This document shows positions 12,843 to 24,583 of a DNA stretch of 64,000 nt, one piece after another. The stretch is taken from the NCBI GenBank assembly GCA_902806565.1, contig CADCXA010000056.1:310001-374000 (forward strand), read 5' to 3'. The position numbers were made by a program, and so were the translations under genes. This DNA comes from Hypoxylon rubiginosum (Eukaryota; Ascomycota; Sordariomycetes; Xylariales; Hypoxylaceae). The notes beneath the pieces were generated by a model. The model ran no database searches. It was not told the DNA's origin and was given only the letters and a program-made list of their open reading frames with translations. How positions within the stretch are numbered: the stretch's first letter is position 1; each line of letters begins with the position of its first letter.

Positions 12843-14219
12843 TTAAGGAAGGCTAGCCCCCTCTCGTATGCAGGGTGATCAAGTAGCCTTACAACCTGTG
12901 TATGCTCATTGGAAGGACCCCTGGCTTGGTTACACAGCATGTTATCAGGGAGAGTGTCAGCTTGGGAGGGTGGCGTGTTAGATTGAAAGGGTGGCGTGCA
13001 GGCGTGTCAGCTTCAGAGACTGGCGTGCAGGCGTGTCAGCTTCAGAGACTGGCGTGTCAGCTTGGAAAGGGCGGTGTGTTGATCATTGGCTCTAGATTAT
13101 TGACTGTCGTAGACTAATGACTGCCGAGCTATCATTACCTAGGCACCAAGCCATCGAGAGATGAGAATGACCCTACCGCCTGCTAAGGCTGTAAAGCAAC
13201 GGATGTTGTTAGACAGACTTTGAGGCTTAAAATCAGCTTTTCTTCCGCGTGGCGTTATAGTAGGCATATTTGGAGGTTGAAAGGGAGTGTACGAAGTAGG
13301 TATCACCGTTACTTCGCAAGTATCTGGCGTTCTCCCTTTTACCTTGACTGGTATGTCGTTGGATAGTAAGGCCTGCTAAGTCAGCACGATCCCTGTTGTC
13401 TCCCGGGAATAACGGGTTATCGTTATTCCTTGGCTACATAGACCTCGCCACCTGGGCACTTGGCTGACTTGGGCACGGCGCAGCCTGTCATCAACCGTCA
13501 CACAACAAGAACCTGTTACACACACTTCAAAAAAATCTCGCACTCTCTACGAGACACACACTGTCTTTGATACTTTGATATGTGTACGACTCGTATGGTT
13601 GCATTAGTATCTGAACTCGCTTGAATGCAGCACTTCTGTCCCGCCCATACATAGTACCACTTCTAGGTACCTGACCACAGTACAGCTTCTAATTATCACC
13701 GCCCCAACCCGAACTATTCGACTTCCACAATGACGTATCTCTAGTTCTCACAGGTTTCGAAAAGTGCTCTGATATACCGTTATGTACCTAGGCATGTATC
13801 AACCCCTTGATAAAGGTGCATTTGAAAGCCTTGCTGAGATAAGAAATCGTGGGCTTAGCTGCATGAAAAAGCACAAGATAACCCCGAGGATAACTCCGAG
13901 GTGTGTACCTAATCACAATCGTACGTAAGCATCCGGAATCTAGTCTATCTTTGCGGTCGGGCGGCGCTCAAATGGCATAGCCCACGTGTCCGCCTCGGGG
14001 TCCCAAGGGTAATAACTCGGATCCCGACCGTGCTCATTGATTCCTCATAGCTTACGGGTCTACTTTTACTCGGAAAGTGGACCAGGATGCCGGTTGGATG
14101 GAGTTACGACCGGGTCCGAGATAGACCATAGTAAATGCCCGTCTATACCCTCTAGTTGTAACACACACAGCAGGTGTGGAACGAAAGGTAGGCTATCTGC
14201 TGACGACCTATAGAAGTGA
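12843..14219. other. Long intergenic region with a short tandem repeat
   Basis: A 1,377-bp gap between the Myb gene and the P450. It holds the 29-bp tandem repeat at 12992-13063 (listed separately) and otherwise AT/GC-mixed sequence without a supported frame. The promoter of the P450 must lie at its right end. Confidence 0.5.
12992..13063. repeat. Tandem repeat, 29-bp unit, about 2.5 copies
   Basis: Two perfect head-to-tail units of 29 bp starting TGGCGTGCAGGCGTGTCAGC (12992-13020 and 13021-13049) are followed by a partial third, TGGCGTGTCAGCTT. Related words (GGGTGGCGTG) occur just upstream at about 12968-12998. This is a small minisatellite in non-coding DNA. Confidence 0.85.
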
Positions 14220-16220
14220 GTGGCCCAGAAAGTTGTCAGTTCGCGGCCCGTGCCTTGTACAATGCTAGCCTTTGACGAAATGACGACTGAAACCTTCTAT
14301 GACTGCTTCACCCCCAAATCCCCGGCGCAGTGGGGGCTTGCGACTGTGGTTGCGTTGATATGCTACTATGTTATTCTCGGTACATACCGAATCACCCTTC
14401 ACCCTCTCGCTCGGGCTGGTATTCCGGGGCCGAAACTCGCCGCATTTACTTGGCTTTGGGAATTTTACTACGAGGTATATCGAGTTCTGCTCTCCCCTAT
14501 TGTGGCAAAACACGCGATGTACTAAGCTCGGCTTCAGGTGATCAACCGCAAGCAGTTGAAACCTGTTATCCTAAGGGAACAGCTACGCCATACGTATGGT
14601 TCGTACTGGAACCCAGCCGTTTTCCGTAGTAGGTTTGGTTTAACAGAAAGTGTCCAGGGCCCGTAGTCCGCATCAATCCCGATGAGGTCCATATCCACGA
14701 CAAGGACCTCTATCTAGAAGTGTTCAAGATTGGCTCCAAGTTCATCAAATCGGATCGCTTTTATATGAGCTTCGCATCTGACTACTCGGTTTTCAATGTT
14801 TCGGACCCCCACGACCACAGGAACAAGCGCGGGGCGCTGAGCCCCCTATTCTCACAACGAGCCGTGTTTGAGCTAGAGGATGTGATTCAAGGCAAGGTCG
14901 AACATATGTTGAGAAAGATAGCAGAGCTCTCTAGCGCCGGAAAGAACGTAAATTTTCACTTCATTTTCCGTGCCGTGACTATCGACATCGTGACGGACTT
15001 TTGCTATGCCGAGCCGTACAAGTAAGCACCGCCCCTTAGACCAACCGGTCGTAATGTAGCACAACCAGCTAACAGGGCCCGCAAAGCCAACTCGACGCCC
15101 CCAACTTCATGGGCCGGCACGTCGTCGCCCTCGAGACCAATGCCATGATGCTTCCCCTATTCAAGAACATCCAATGGCTAGGCGGGCTGCTCGCAGCGCT
15201 TCCGCTCGGTTTCATGAAGCTAATCGAGCCCGAGGGCGCCGGCAATGCAGAGATGCTCCGAGCGGCGCGCGCGCACATCAAGCGTCTCGTGGATGATCGG
15301 TCCATCCTCCTGTCTGCTAAGCACACGACCGTGTTTGAGAAGCTCCTAGAGCTGTTCCCACGGCCTGATGAGCACACGTTGACGTATCTGACGCAGGAGG
15401 CAAACACGCTCGTCACAGCCGGCAGCGAGACGACTGCTAGCGTCTTGGAAGTGGGCTTGTTTAGGATCTTGCAGAATAAATCCATCTTGGAGAGACTGTT
15501 TGGGGAGCTGAAAGAGGCTATTCCCGATACTTCCTCTCCGCCAAAGTACGCAACGCTGAAAAGGCTGCCATACTTGGTAAGCCCAACCTGGGGGAAATCA
15601 CGGCAGGCACAAGGAATGGAAGATTGTGTTCCCCAAAGCAGATGATCGGTGCTGACATATTTGACATGGCAGACAGCTTGCGTCAAAGAGTCTTTAAGGC
15701 ATACCTACGGTGTCCTAGGCGCCATCCCACGAGTAGTTCCGGAGGGCGGTGTCGAGGTTCAAGGATACAAGATCCCGGCAGGTGTAAGCAAGAATGATTG
15801 CCGCTGGAGCTTCGAGGCGCACACACTAACATCACCCCACAGACGGTCATCGGAATGGATAGTTATTCCTTACACCACGACGAGTCCATCTATCCGGATA
15901 GCCACGCGTTTAAACCCGAGCGCTGGCTAAGCGCCACACCGGACATGGAGCGCTTCCTCGCTAGTTTCTCCAATGGAACGCGGCAGTGCATCGCGATCAA
16001 GTAGGTCACAAGGGACCAGAAAGCCCAGCACGAGTTTGCTAACCTGTTAATTAGTCTCGCCTATGCTGAACTATACATGATCTTGGGGAACGTGGTTCGT
16101 CGGTGGGAACTAAAACCGTACGACGGCTTCTCCGAGGCGGACTTTGAATACGAGGACGTGTGGCTGCACAGCCTGGCGAAGCAGAGCCTTGCTGCGTCCT
16201 GTAAACCGAGGCTTGAATAA
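14220..16220 (+). CDS. Cytochrome P450 monooxygenase (first)
   Basis: Seven exons (14220-14474, 14538-14598, 14658-15021, 15087-15576, 15673-15783, 15843-16000, 16055-16220) join in frame to 534 residues from the first ATG; MLAFDEM at 14262 is an alternative start. An N-terminal membrane helix (WGLATVVALICYYVILGTY) is followed by the proline-rich hinge GIPGPKLAAFT. The I-helix reads NTLVTAGSETTASVLE, the K-helix ExxR is KESLR, and the PERF-type motif is FKPERW. The haem-binding loop is FSNGTRQCIAINLAYAEL with the thiolate cysteine; the residue two after Cys is Ala where Gly is usual. Known role: NADPH-P450-reductase-dependent hydroxylation or other oxidation at the ER membrane. It lies between the Myb gene and a convergent AKR gene, so it is a likely tailoring enzyme. 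The substrate is unknown. Confidence 0.88.
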
Positions 16221-16759
16221 ATGAAATGTCTGGGACAGCTCCAGGAGATCGGGAATGAACCCTTGGGAAGGGGAGCTTGTGCGCAGAATACCGTTGTGCC
16301 GGGCGGAAAAGATGGGCCACGTGGTATTCAGGGGTAAGACTACTAGCACCATGTAACCAAGGCTGTGTAATCAAGGCGCTGCGAATACAAAGAATGCAAA
16401 TGGTGCCAAGTTCAACACGGGGCCCAATTGAATTTATGTGCAAATATGTCTGATCGACGAAAGTAATGAGATGGGGCCTAGGTAGAAGTATCTTCGGGTA
16501 CATAGGATGGATATTCGTAATGATAGGATTCGCGACTACTCACCAAGTTGAATTCACAGCCCAACTATTTTACCGTCATGAACTAGCTTTGGGTGAATAA
16601 GAATTTAAGGAGAGTAGATTATCTTTTTGTTGAATGAAAGAGGCTTTTTTAATCTAGGAATCTACCTAGGTACCTAATCTGCTTGCCATCCCATACGCCG
16701 CGCCCTGCCTACCTGGTAATCATGGCCTTTCCAAGCCCCCTAAAATTGCGACTGCCAAA
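16221..16759. other. Convergent intergenic region, no gene seen
   Basis: A 539-bp stretch between the 3' ends of the P450 and the AKR gene. One ACCTAGGT palindrome lies at 16664-16671. Nothing coding is supported. Confidence 0.45.
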
Positions 16760-17919
16760 CTAACCCCATAGAGTCATCTCCAACTGCGGGTTGTATCGGC
16801 CACCGGAAATGGGGACCGAGTTGAGGATGGCATCGAGTTCCGCCTTCTGGCTGGAAGACAACTTGACCTGCTTGGTGTTCTCCTCGACACGCTGAGCTGT
16901 CGTGGCACCCGGGATAGGGACGATGGTGCCACACTCGCCAGAGTTCGAGTTCGAGAGAACCCAGGCCAAGGCCAGCTGGGCGGGAGTTACACCGGCCTTC
17001 TGGGCAAAAGCCTTGAGCTTGTCGACGAGCTCTAGGTTCTTGTCAAAGTTCTGCGGAAGGTCAGCCATTAATTCACGTCAAGGATGGGGGGTCGACGGCT
17101 ACACACCTCGGGCTGGAAACGGTCAAAGTACAGGCGGATATCACCCTCCGGAATATCTTTTACGCTCTTGAGCTGGCCGGTCAGGAAGCCTCGTCCCAGC
17201 GGCGAGTAGGCGACGATCGGAATGTTTAGCGACTTGGCGGTGGCGGCCACGCCGTTGGTGAGGATCTCTGTGCTCCAGAGCGAGAACTCAACCTCGATCA
17301 GGCTCAGGGGGTAGATGGCGTGGGCCTTCTTGGTGGTCTCGGCGCCGACCTCCGACATGCCGACGCCGCCGATCTTGCCCTCCTCCACGAGGCGCTTGAG
17401 CTCGCCCATGGTCTCCTCGAGCGGGACGCTGGGGTCTTGGCGCGTGGGGCCGAAGACGTCGATCTTCTTGGCGCCGCCGAGCGCGCGGAGGCAGTTGTCG
17501 ACGCTGGCCCGCACGCCGGCGCGGTTGTTGGTGGGGTACAGAGACTTGGGGTCGGCGCAACCCTTGACGAAGAGAGTGACCTTGGAAGCATCCGCCGGAT
17601 ACTTCTCAAAATAGCGGCGCACTAAGCCGAGACCGGCGGTGGGGTCGCTGGTGCCGTAGAAGTCGGCCGTAGACCAGAAGGTTGCGCCGTTGGTGACGGC
17701 GGCCTTCATAGCGGCAAAGGCTTGCTCGTCAGGAGTCTGGTTTGCCCGCCAGGTCATACCCATAAGGCCGAAGCCAACGGGGCCGGTCGAAAGGGGCTTT
17801 GCGGAAGGCATCTTGGTTGTCTCGGCGGTTGGTTGGGCTGACGTGTTCACTTCGGGTGTTTGTTTTTTGTGCTTGAATGGAGTGGTTATTCGTTGAAATA
17901 ATCGCGATAAGCCAGCCAT
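16760..17919 (-). CDS. Aldo/keto reductase (AKR13-like)
   Basis: Two exons (17919-17107 and 17050-16760, 56-nt intron) give 367 residues. MPSAKPLS at residue 37 is an alternative start that fits the family's usual length better; the extra N-terminus is basic and Thr-rich. The (beta/alpha)8 barrel motifs are present: STADFYG with the catalytic Tyr, TLFVKGC with the catalytic Lys, GGVGMSEVGAETTKKAHAIY, YSPLGRGFLTGQ, and the NADPH-binding end GTIVPIPGATTAQRVEENTK. The family reduces aldehydes and ketones with NADPH in the cytosol. Next to an aldehyde-forming NRPS-like reductase and P450s it could reduce a pathway carbonyl, but detoxification is also possible. The interior is unusually GC-rich (about 17290-17620), which creates several long overlapping non-coding frames. 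Confidence 0.9.
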
Positions 17920-18772
17920 GTAGATGTAGAATGAGGTACTACAAAAGCTAAGTAGGTCGGCAACTTATATACCAAAGCATACGAAATAATGAACATCCCT
18001 TGCGTGTGTATGATTAAGGGCCTCGCGCCTCATCGCGTCTGAAATCAATGGAGTTAGTGGATTTTAGGTCGGCACCTGGGCATCATCCGTGTAACGAAGA
18101 ATCGGCTTTGGGGAAATGGAGATACTCGGATTCCGACAGGTCTTCGGCTACCCTAATCCCCGGCGGCGGGCTCTGGTCATCGATTGGTACGTAGAGTAAC
18201 ACAAAGGGGTACGTAGTGCCCAGGTGCTTAATGCGGGCGAGGTAGCACAAAGGCGGCTGACTGCATCATAGATGGTGGGTAGAGGAGATGGGGGCGTAAA
18301 AGGGAGAGAAGGCGGCCCGACTAGGAATTAACATGTAAGGTGTTGGAATACGAAGAATTACAAATGCCTAGGACGTAACATCACAAGTCACAATACAGGG
18401 CTTTCTGAAGGATTCATAATCCTTCCTTATTGGTCTACCCCTATCCCCTTATCTCCTTACATGCCCAGGTGCCCAGGACCTACATGTTGGTAAGCTTCAC
18501 CTAGAATGACCTGTTAATTCTTTCAATTCCCACACGCCCTCTAGATTACAGGTTCTTCTTCCTAATGAAGCCATTCCTTGGCCTTATTATTATCCCCAAG
18601 TCTCTTTACGCAAGAGTTCTGATATTATCTACAGTTTATGAACCACAGTAATAAAAAGGGGTCTCTCTTTTATCCCATGCCATGTCAGTAATTTTAGGTA
18701 GAATTTTGTTTTTTAGAATTATATGCCAGTCGTTTCCTCTGGCAAGTTAGCCAATTTATTTAAATTTAATCA
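17920..18772. other. Intergenic region, no gene seen
   Basis: An 853-bp gap upstream of the AKR gene and downstream of the second P450, both on the minus strand. It must contain the AKR promoter. The part nearest the P450 stop is AT-rich with runs of T. No coding frame or repeat is supported. Confidence 0.5.
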
Positions 18773-20362
18773 TTACGCTTCGATGTGAAAATCCCCTCTA
18801 ACTTCTGCACTCAATGGCTTCACCACCACGTCGAGCTTTCCTCCTTGGGGGAAGACAAACCAGAAATTCCGCATCCTCATGTCATTATGGTCAAAGCTAG
18901 CTGGAAAGGAGACCTCAAAGTTTCCAAAGAGCACCGCCAGCGCGAGCCGGAATTCAACGTACGCCAAATGCATGCCCATGCAGATCCTACTACCGAAGCC
19001 CCATGGCGACAGAGACTTGCGCATCTCGGGCGTCGCATGAAACCAGCGATTAGGATCAAAGGCATCGGGGTTTGGGAACACGGCTGGGTCCCGGTGTAGG
19101 GAATACGCTTGCACGCCGACAACGGAACCTGCCGGGACCTGGTGACCCGTGGACAGCGTGATCCCCCCGGCCGGGACGACACGTTCCAGGTGTGACGGTA
19201 TCGCTCCGTATAGCCGTAGGCCTTCAGAGATGACGGCATTGAGGTATGCGCATTCGTTCTCCAAAGTATCGTACCGCAGCCCACTAGACCCGGACCCTGC
19301 TTTTTCTATGATTTCATCACGTAGGCGACGTTGAACGTCTGGACGACAGGCAATCTCATATACCATAAGGCTAAGCGTGATGCTCGTCGTATCTGTACCG
19401 GCAAAGTACACGGCAGCAACCTCGCCGACGATGCGCTCCGTGCTAAGGCGGCCGCCGTCGGGAGCTTCATAGTTTGCGTACGACGACACCAGAGCCAAGC
19501 CCTCCGTCTTTCCTTGCGCGGCCTCGGAAAACGCCGCTTCGACCGTGTTGGCGGCGTAGTGCGCAAGACGACGCTCGCCACCCAGGTGATGCTGCCACTG
19601 AGGAATCGGCAGGCGCTTTAGGATAGCCCATAACCAGCTGTGCACGGTAGCCCGTGTAGGAATGACGAGCGCTGCTGAATCTAGATCGTGCACGAAGGGG
19701 TGCTCGATGCCTCTTTTCAGCAGTCCAAAGTCCTCGCTGAGCACAGACGAACCCAGCATGTCTAGCGCTAGGTAGCGGGCGAGTTTGACGAACTCGACAG
19801 TCGGGTAACTATTTCCGCTCGGTTTCGATAGCGATTCAAGTCGTTCTGCTAGCGCCTGAGCGTGCTTCACAAGCTCGGGCATAAACTGCATTACCGACTT
19901 TTTTGAGAAGGTCCTGGCTGTAATGGATCGACGGACGCTGTGGTCTTTCGGGTCCGTAGTCGAAAATATATTCGAAGCGCCGTTGAGGCCCCATTGCGGG
20001 TAGAATTCACTTTTGAGGCATTTGGTTCCGATGCCGTAGATGGTCTTGATGTCTTTCTGGGAGGAGATCAAGATCTTGTCTGGAGCGATTCGAACCACCG
20101 GCCCGTACTTGGCAAGACATTCATGGAGGGTTTCGCACTTGCGCAGGGTAAACGTTCGCCATATCAGCCAGAGATTCGACGCCGCTGCAATAGTGGGTCC
20201 CGGAATAAGAGCAAGAGGATGAGAGAAGACGTTGAAGAGGATGCGGCAGAGGGAAAATATGACGACGGCCACGACCCCAACGCCAGCGGCACCGAAAAGG
20301 ATTTGATGATAGCTCATCTCAGCCACGGTTTCAAATGTGAACGGGCAATGATTAGTTGCCAT
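18773..20362 (-). CDS. Cytochrome P450 monooxygenase (second), intronless
   Basis: A single open frame of 529 residues with no intron. A membrane anchor (GAAGVGVVAVVIFSLCRILF) precedes the hinge LIPGPTIAAASNLWLIWR. The I-helix is AAVYFAGTDTTSITLSLMVY, the ExxR motif is SEGLRLY, and the PERF-type motif is FDPNRWF. The haem loop is SPWGFGSRICMGMHLAYVEF; Trp takes the place of the usual first Phe of FxxGxRxCxG, while Gly, Arg, Cys and Gly are kept. Length is normal. The start at 20362 is used; MSYHQILFG at residue 16 is an alternative. It is divergent from the O-methyltransferase at 20,684 with only 321 bp between them, so the two probably share a control region. Expected role: ER-bound oxidation of a pathway intermediate. 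Confidence 0.93.
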   Translation of the reverse strand: MATNHCPFTFETVAEMSYHQILFGAAGVGVVAVVIFSLCRILFNVFSHPLALIPGPTIAAASNLWLIWRTFTLRKCETLHECLAKYGPVVRIAPDKILISSQKDIKTIYGIGTKCLKSEFYPQWGLNGASNIFSTTDPKDHSVRRSITARTFSKKSVMQFMPELVKHAQALAERLESLSKPSGNSYPTVEFVKLARYLALDMLGSSVLSEDFGLLKRGIEHPFVHDLDSAALVIPTRATVHSWLWAILKRLPIPQWQHHLGGERRLAHYAANTVEAAFSEAAQGKTEGLALVSSYANYEAPDGGRLSTERIVGEVAAVYFAGTDTTSITLSLMVYEIACRPDVQRRLRDEIIEKAGSGSSGLRYDTLENECAYLNAVISEGLRLYGAIPSHLERVVPAGGITLSTGHQVPAGSVVGVQAYSLHRDPAVFPNPDAFDPNRWFHATPEMRKSLSPWGFGSRICMGMHLAYVEFRLALAVLFGNFEVSFPASFDHNDMRMRNFWFVFPQGGKLDVVVKPLSAEVRGDFHIEA

Positions 20363-20683
20363 ACTCTATGAGAGCTGACCGAATAGTCAATATTAAGGTG
20401 CCATGGAAGCGACACTGCACGTTTAGACCGCATCTTCCCTTCGGCATACACTTCATTACCGCGTGGCGCAAATGCTGACCACTGATAATCCGAGTCATGC
20501 ACTACTGAAGCGTTGGCAGGATCTGAGTGGCGCTGTAAGACTACTCCAAGGAAGTACCTTGGTTTTTGTATACGTGTAGGATGATAGGAGGACGATCTGA
20601 TAATAATGAGATACACTAGATTATTAACGACCCCGTGCCGTGTGGAATAGGTCTAGTTTGGTACGACTGTATTAATCATCACG
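20363..20683. promoter_or_regulatory. Divergent promoter region of P450 and O-methyltransferase
   Basis: 321 bp separate the start codons of two divergent tailoring genes. No frame or repeat is seen. The short distance implies a shared regulatory region; no specific factor site could be assigned. Confidence 0.5.
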
Positions 20684-22054
20684 ATGACGGCTAGGTCACT
20701 CGAGCAGCTGGGTAGCACCATCGTCCAGAACGTCGCGACGCTCTCTCGAAGTCTGCAAGATCAAGGCACTCGTTCACCAACCGTTCAGGATATTAACGCC
20801 CCTGAGCTCAAAAATGTCAACGAAGCCGCAACTGTAGAGCTTGTCAATGCTGCTCGTGAGCTCCAAGCGCTCGCGCAAGGTCCCGGCCAGCAACTGAGTC
20901 TTCTCGCTTTCGCAGTATGTATCCCATCCATGGATTCTCAATATGGGAAACGGCGTACACTAGTTATATGTCATTGCTAATAAGATAATCAGTGCCATGA
21001 TGTGTCCTCGGTCGGCGCGCTCCTGGAATTCAACATTCCTGGACTCGTACCACTAGACGTTCCCATCTCACTAAGCGAACTGGCAGTCAAGTCCGGTCTG
21101 CAAGAGGACAAGCTTTCCCGCATCATCCGCTATGCCATGACCAACTTCATCTTCCACGAGCCTAGCCTGGGGTTCGTAGCCCACACGGCCGTGTCGGCCA
21201 CACTTGCTCGAGAGCCCCAGCTTGCTACCTTCTTGCGTCTAGTGCTGGTCGACCTAGCCCCCGTCGCCGTGGCTCTGCCCCGTGCTCTGCGTAAATGGCC
21301 GCAGAGTGAATCGCCTACGCACTGCGGCGTCAATGCGGCCTTCGACACGGAGGAGCCCTTCTTCAAGTGGCTCAGTCGAGATGCGGGGAGGCAGGCTCGT
21401 TTCGACGAGGGGATGGCCGGGTTCAGTAGCGCCGGGACCGTCACGGGCGACCGGCCACAGACCGTCGACGTCGCGGCCTACCCGTGGGGTAAGGTGCTGC
21501 CGCCCGATGGCCACGTGGTAGACGTCGGGGGAGGAAGCGGCCACGTCTCGCGGGCTCTCGCGGAATCCTTTCCGTCCCTCCGCATTACGGTGCAGGACCG
21601 GGCCGAAGTTATCAAGGCGGCACGCCAAGGAGCCTCTGGCGGCAAGCTCGGCAGCAACGTCTCGTATCAGGTGCACAGCTTCTTCGAGCCGCAGCCCCTA
21701 ATCGGCGCCGATGTGTATTTCCTGCGCCAGATCATGCACGATTGGCCGCGCCGAGAGGCCGTCACCATCCTGCGCGCGCTAGTGCCCGCCCTCAAGCCGG
21801 GCGCGCGCGTGCTGGTCTCCGAGTACGTGGTCCCGCCGCCGGAGGACCTGGGTGGGCCCGGGAGGTTCCTTGAAACCAAGCTGGTCCGCAAGATGGATCT
21901 GCAGATGATGGCAGTCTTCAACAGCAAGGAGCGTACCAAGGACGAATTTGCGGCCTTGTTCCGCGAGGCCGACCCCAGGCTACGCTTCTGTGGTACGTAC
22001 CAGGTGCCCGAGGACAGGAAGAGCTGCATCTTTGAGGCTATATGGGAACCCTAA
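20684..22054 (+). CDS. SAM-dependent O-methyltransferase, plant/fungal small-molecule type (first)
   Basis: Two exons (20684-20914 and 20993-22054; 78-nt intron with branch TGCTAAT) give 430 residues. The N-terminal half is the helical dimerisation domain (PISLSELAVKSGLQEDKLSR). The C-terminal Rossmann fold has the SAM motif GHVVDVGGGSGHVSRALAES, the acidic loop ITVQDRAEV, and the catalytic-base region FLRQIMHDWPRREA with His. The family methylates phenolic hydroxyls of aromatic polyketides in the cytosol, like sterigmatocystin O-methyltransferases. It is divergent from the P450 and convergent with a second methyltransferase, so the final product may carry two O-methyl groups, or the enzymes act on different positions. 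Coding GC is higher in the second exon than in flanking DNA. Confidence 0.93.
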
Positions 22055-22467
22055 TGTGTGCGGAAGAGTAAATTTTATGATGACAGAAGATAGCTGCGAT
22101 TTGTAGAAAAGTTATTCGATGCGAACTATTCTACGATGACGAGTTGGTCCCGTTCAGTGATTATTTATCTTGGAATACGTGTCCTTATGTGTCTTTACTG
22201 CCGAGTTACACGAGCAAGTACAAAACCAGCTGTTCAAGTAAGATAAACATACGATAATCGCCAAGTAATTACTCATATTATTGCTTGGAACTATTACGAG
22301 TGTTTAGTATCTCTCTGTTGGGAGGTATTAAACGGCCCCAACGACCGGGCAGGGAGGCCATCACATACATCGACTCGTTAAACTTTGCTATTGTTATAGA
22401 AATACCAATTTTATTCGAGTAACTAAGGTTATATCAGATATTTCCGACGGATAAACCCATTTCGCGG
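22055..22467. other. Convergent intergenic region, no gene seen
   Basis: 413 bp of AT-rich sequence between the two methyltransferase stop codons. It should hold both transcript ends. Nothing else is seen. Confidence 0.45.
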
Positions 22468-24241
22468 TTACATCTTAACAGCTTCAACGATCCCAACTTG
22501 GGAGCGACATTCCCAAATCTTCCGAATCTTCAAGCCAGCCGTTCCCAGTAGTTTCTTCAGCTGCTGAGGTGTACGCTCAATACCATTGATAATGGCCATC
22601 ATGGCGAGGTCACGCTGGTGGCTATATCGCACATAGGCTCCGTAGTTGGCCAATAGGGGCTCAGGGGCAGCCTCGAGCTCCTCGCACCCAAGTGTTGTGT
22701 TCATAACCTGGTCGGCGATCAAAAGGCGAGATTTGGTACCCATGGCCTTTCGAATCTGCCTCAGAATCTGAACGCAGTAGTCATCCGACCAGTCATGTCT
22801 AGGTACACAGCTATTAGCATTACTTGCACGGATAGGGGCACTGTTTCAGTGGACATCGATGCTTAGCATGCCGGAATGACTTACAAGATGTATCGTAGCC
22901 AATAGACTTCTGCGTCTTTCACGGGATTCTCCTGAAAGAAATCATGCGCCATCAACCGTACCTTGCCGCTAGTCAGAGCCGTGGGATTCCTCTCGGCCCA
23001 AAATGGCTCGCCCTGTGCAACGTTTGCTGCACGATCCTGAACAACAAAGTTCAATTTTGGATATAGCTCGGAAAGCTGCAATGGAAATCCGCCTACTTTC
23101 AGTCAGTTTGCCGCCGTGTTAATTGGCCATCAGGTGAGTAATTTGTGCGTACCAATGCCGCCGCCAATATCCACCACCGTGGCATTCCCAAGCTCGCCCC
23201 AGGGGTAGTCGACAACATGTGCTGCGCCGAACACCTTTCCACCTCCGACCATAGCGCGGCCAAAGATCTCCAGTTCTGGGCGATGCACCATATCACCTGC
23301 CTGATTGCCGGCGCTTTCGTCCCCGTTCGGTTGAGCGTCGATAGATTGATGGTGCTGATAGCCAAGACTGTTAACTCTCTTCACCTGCGAGGCGGGCACG
23401 AGGGTTTCCAGCCAGCTCCATCTCGGCAGGTTTGTGCCTACGGCTAGGTGGAAGGCCGTCTCCTCGACTTTGTAGCTCGGACCGAACTTGGAGTCCGTGA
23501 GCCCCACAGGGAGATAATCAGACGCGGAATATATGTCCAGGGCACTGCATTGACATTCATGTAAGTAAACAAACCCGTGCTAGGCGCATTGGAATAGATA
23601 CGGATCGCTTACAAAAGCATGACGTAAGCCCGTAGATCCTCGTTCCCTACGAGAGCCTTCGAGACGGCATTGTTGGCGAACGTGTCAGTCGCCGTCTCGC
23701 GGAACACATGCTGCGAGGTTAAACACCGTAGAACTCGCGCTGAATCACGTGTGAGCAATCAAGCACCACAATCACAGGGGCTATGGACGAATGGTGGTGC
23801 GTTACATAGTTTTTGTTCTTCAATGCCGACTTTCCTCGCGATCACGCTTACGTGCACACCGGCATCGTCGTGGCCGTGAAGGATATCGGCGACGCGGTGT
23901 TCGGCGGCGATGTGCAGCGCTCTGCTTTCGAAGTACTGAGAAGAGAGGCTGAGCAGACGAACGGCCGGATCGCCGACAAGCTCCTCGATGCTGCCGGCCG
24001 CCGCAAGCAGGGTGCGTTGGGCGTTGAAGAGGGGGTGGCTTGGCAGCTGCACGCCCTCAGGGGCCAGGGCTTCAGGGGCCTCAGCCGCACCTGGGTTCTT
24101 TTCCCATTCCGCAATGACCGTCTCCGATGCTTGCGTAATCAAAGACACTATCCTGCGCAGCTTCGCAATCTGGGCTGAATGTGACATACTGGTATCTAGG
24201 CAGCTGAATAACTTGGAAGCAAAATACAGCAAGGGGGACAT
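22468..24241 (-). CDS. SAM-dependent O-methyltransferase (second)
   Basis: Five exons (24241-23806, 23739-23613, 23544-23153, 23092-22885, 22798-22468) join in frame to 497 residues. MSHSAQIAKLRR at 24187 is an alternative start and would give 479, closer to the family norm. The helical N-terminal domain includes FESRALHIAAEHRVADILHG. The SAM motif is split by an intron and reads ATVVDIGGGIGGFPLQLSEL; NFVVQDRA is the acidic loop, and LHDWSDDYC carries the catalytic His. The last exon contains LANYGAYVRYSHQRDLAMMA where other family members have substrate-contacting residues. It is less similar to the first methyltransferase than a recent duplicate would be, and its intron pattern differs (four introns against one). 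Role: O-methylation of a phenol in the same pathway is likely. Confidence 0.9.
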
Positions 24242-24583
24242 GGATTAGAGCGGCGTTGGGAGGCAATGCTCAAGGGCTTCCTCGACCGTCTATGTACGTA
24301 CGTCAGCAAGGCATAGATATGATACCCCTTGTCGCGTTCCTGTACGGAATCCCTCCAACGTCGTCTTTTGCATTTTACTCGGATCCGCGGAAATATTACG
24401 TGATACAAGGGATAGTAGTGCAATTGGATACGAGTCAAAATTGTAAATAACCCATAGTCCTACAGTCTAACGGTCTATATCTATGTTACACGAATCCCAC
24501 CAACTCCTGCTTGTGTTACATGAATCTGACAAGCTCGCCGAGGACGTTAACTCCGGCACGTATCCCAACTCGTAAATTTCCCT
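24242..24583. other. Intergenic region, no gene seen
   Basis: 342 bp between the start of the second methyltransferase and the stop of the small ABM-like gene, both on the minus strand. It holds the methyltransferase promoter. No coding frame is supported. Confidence 0.4.

Noticed and set aside
17288..17625. Several long frames on both strands inside the aldo/keto reductase
   Set aside because: They overlap the well-supported AKR exon, have Arg/Ala-rich random composition and arise from local high GC.
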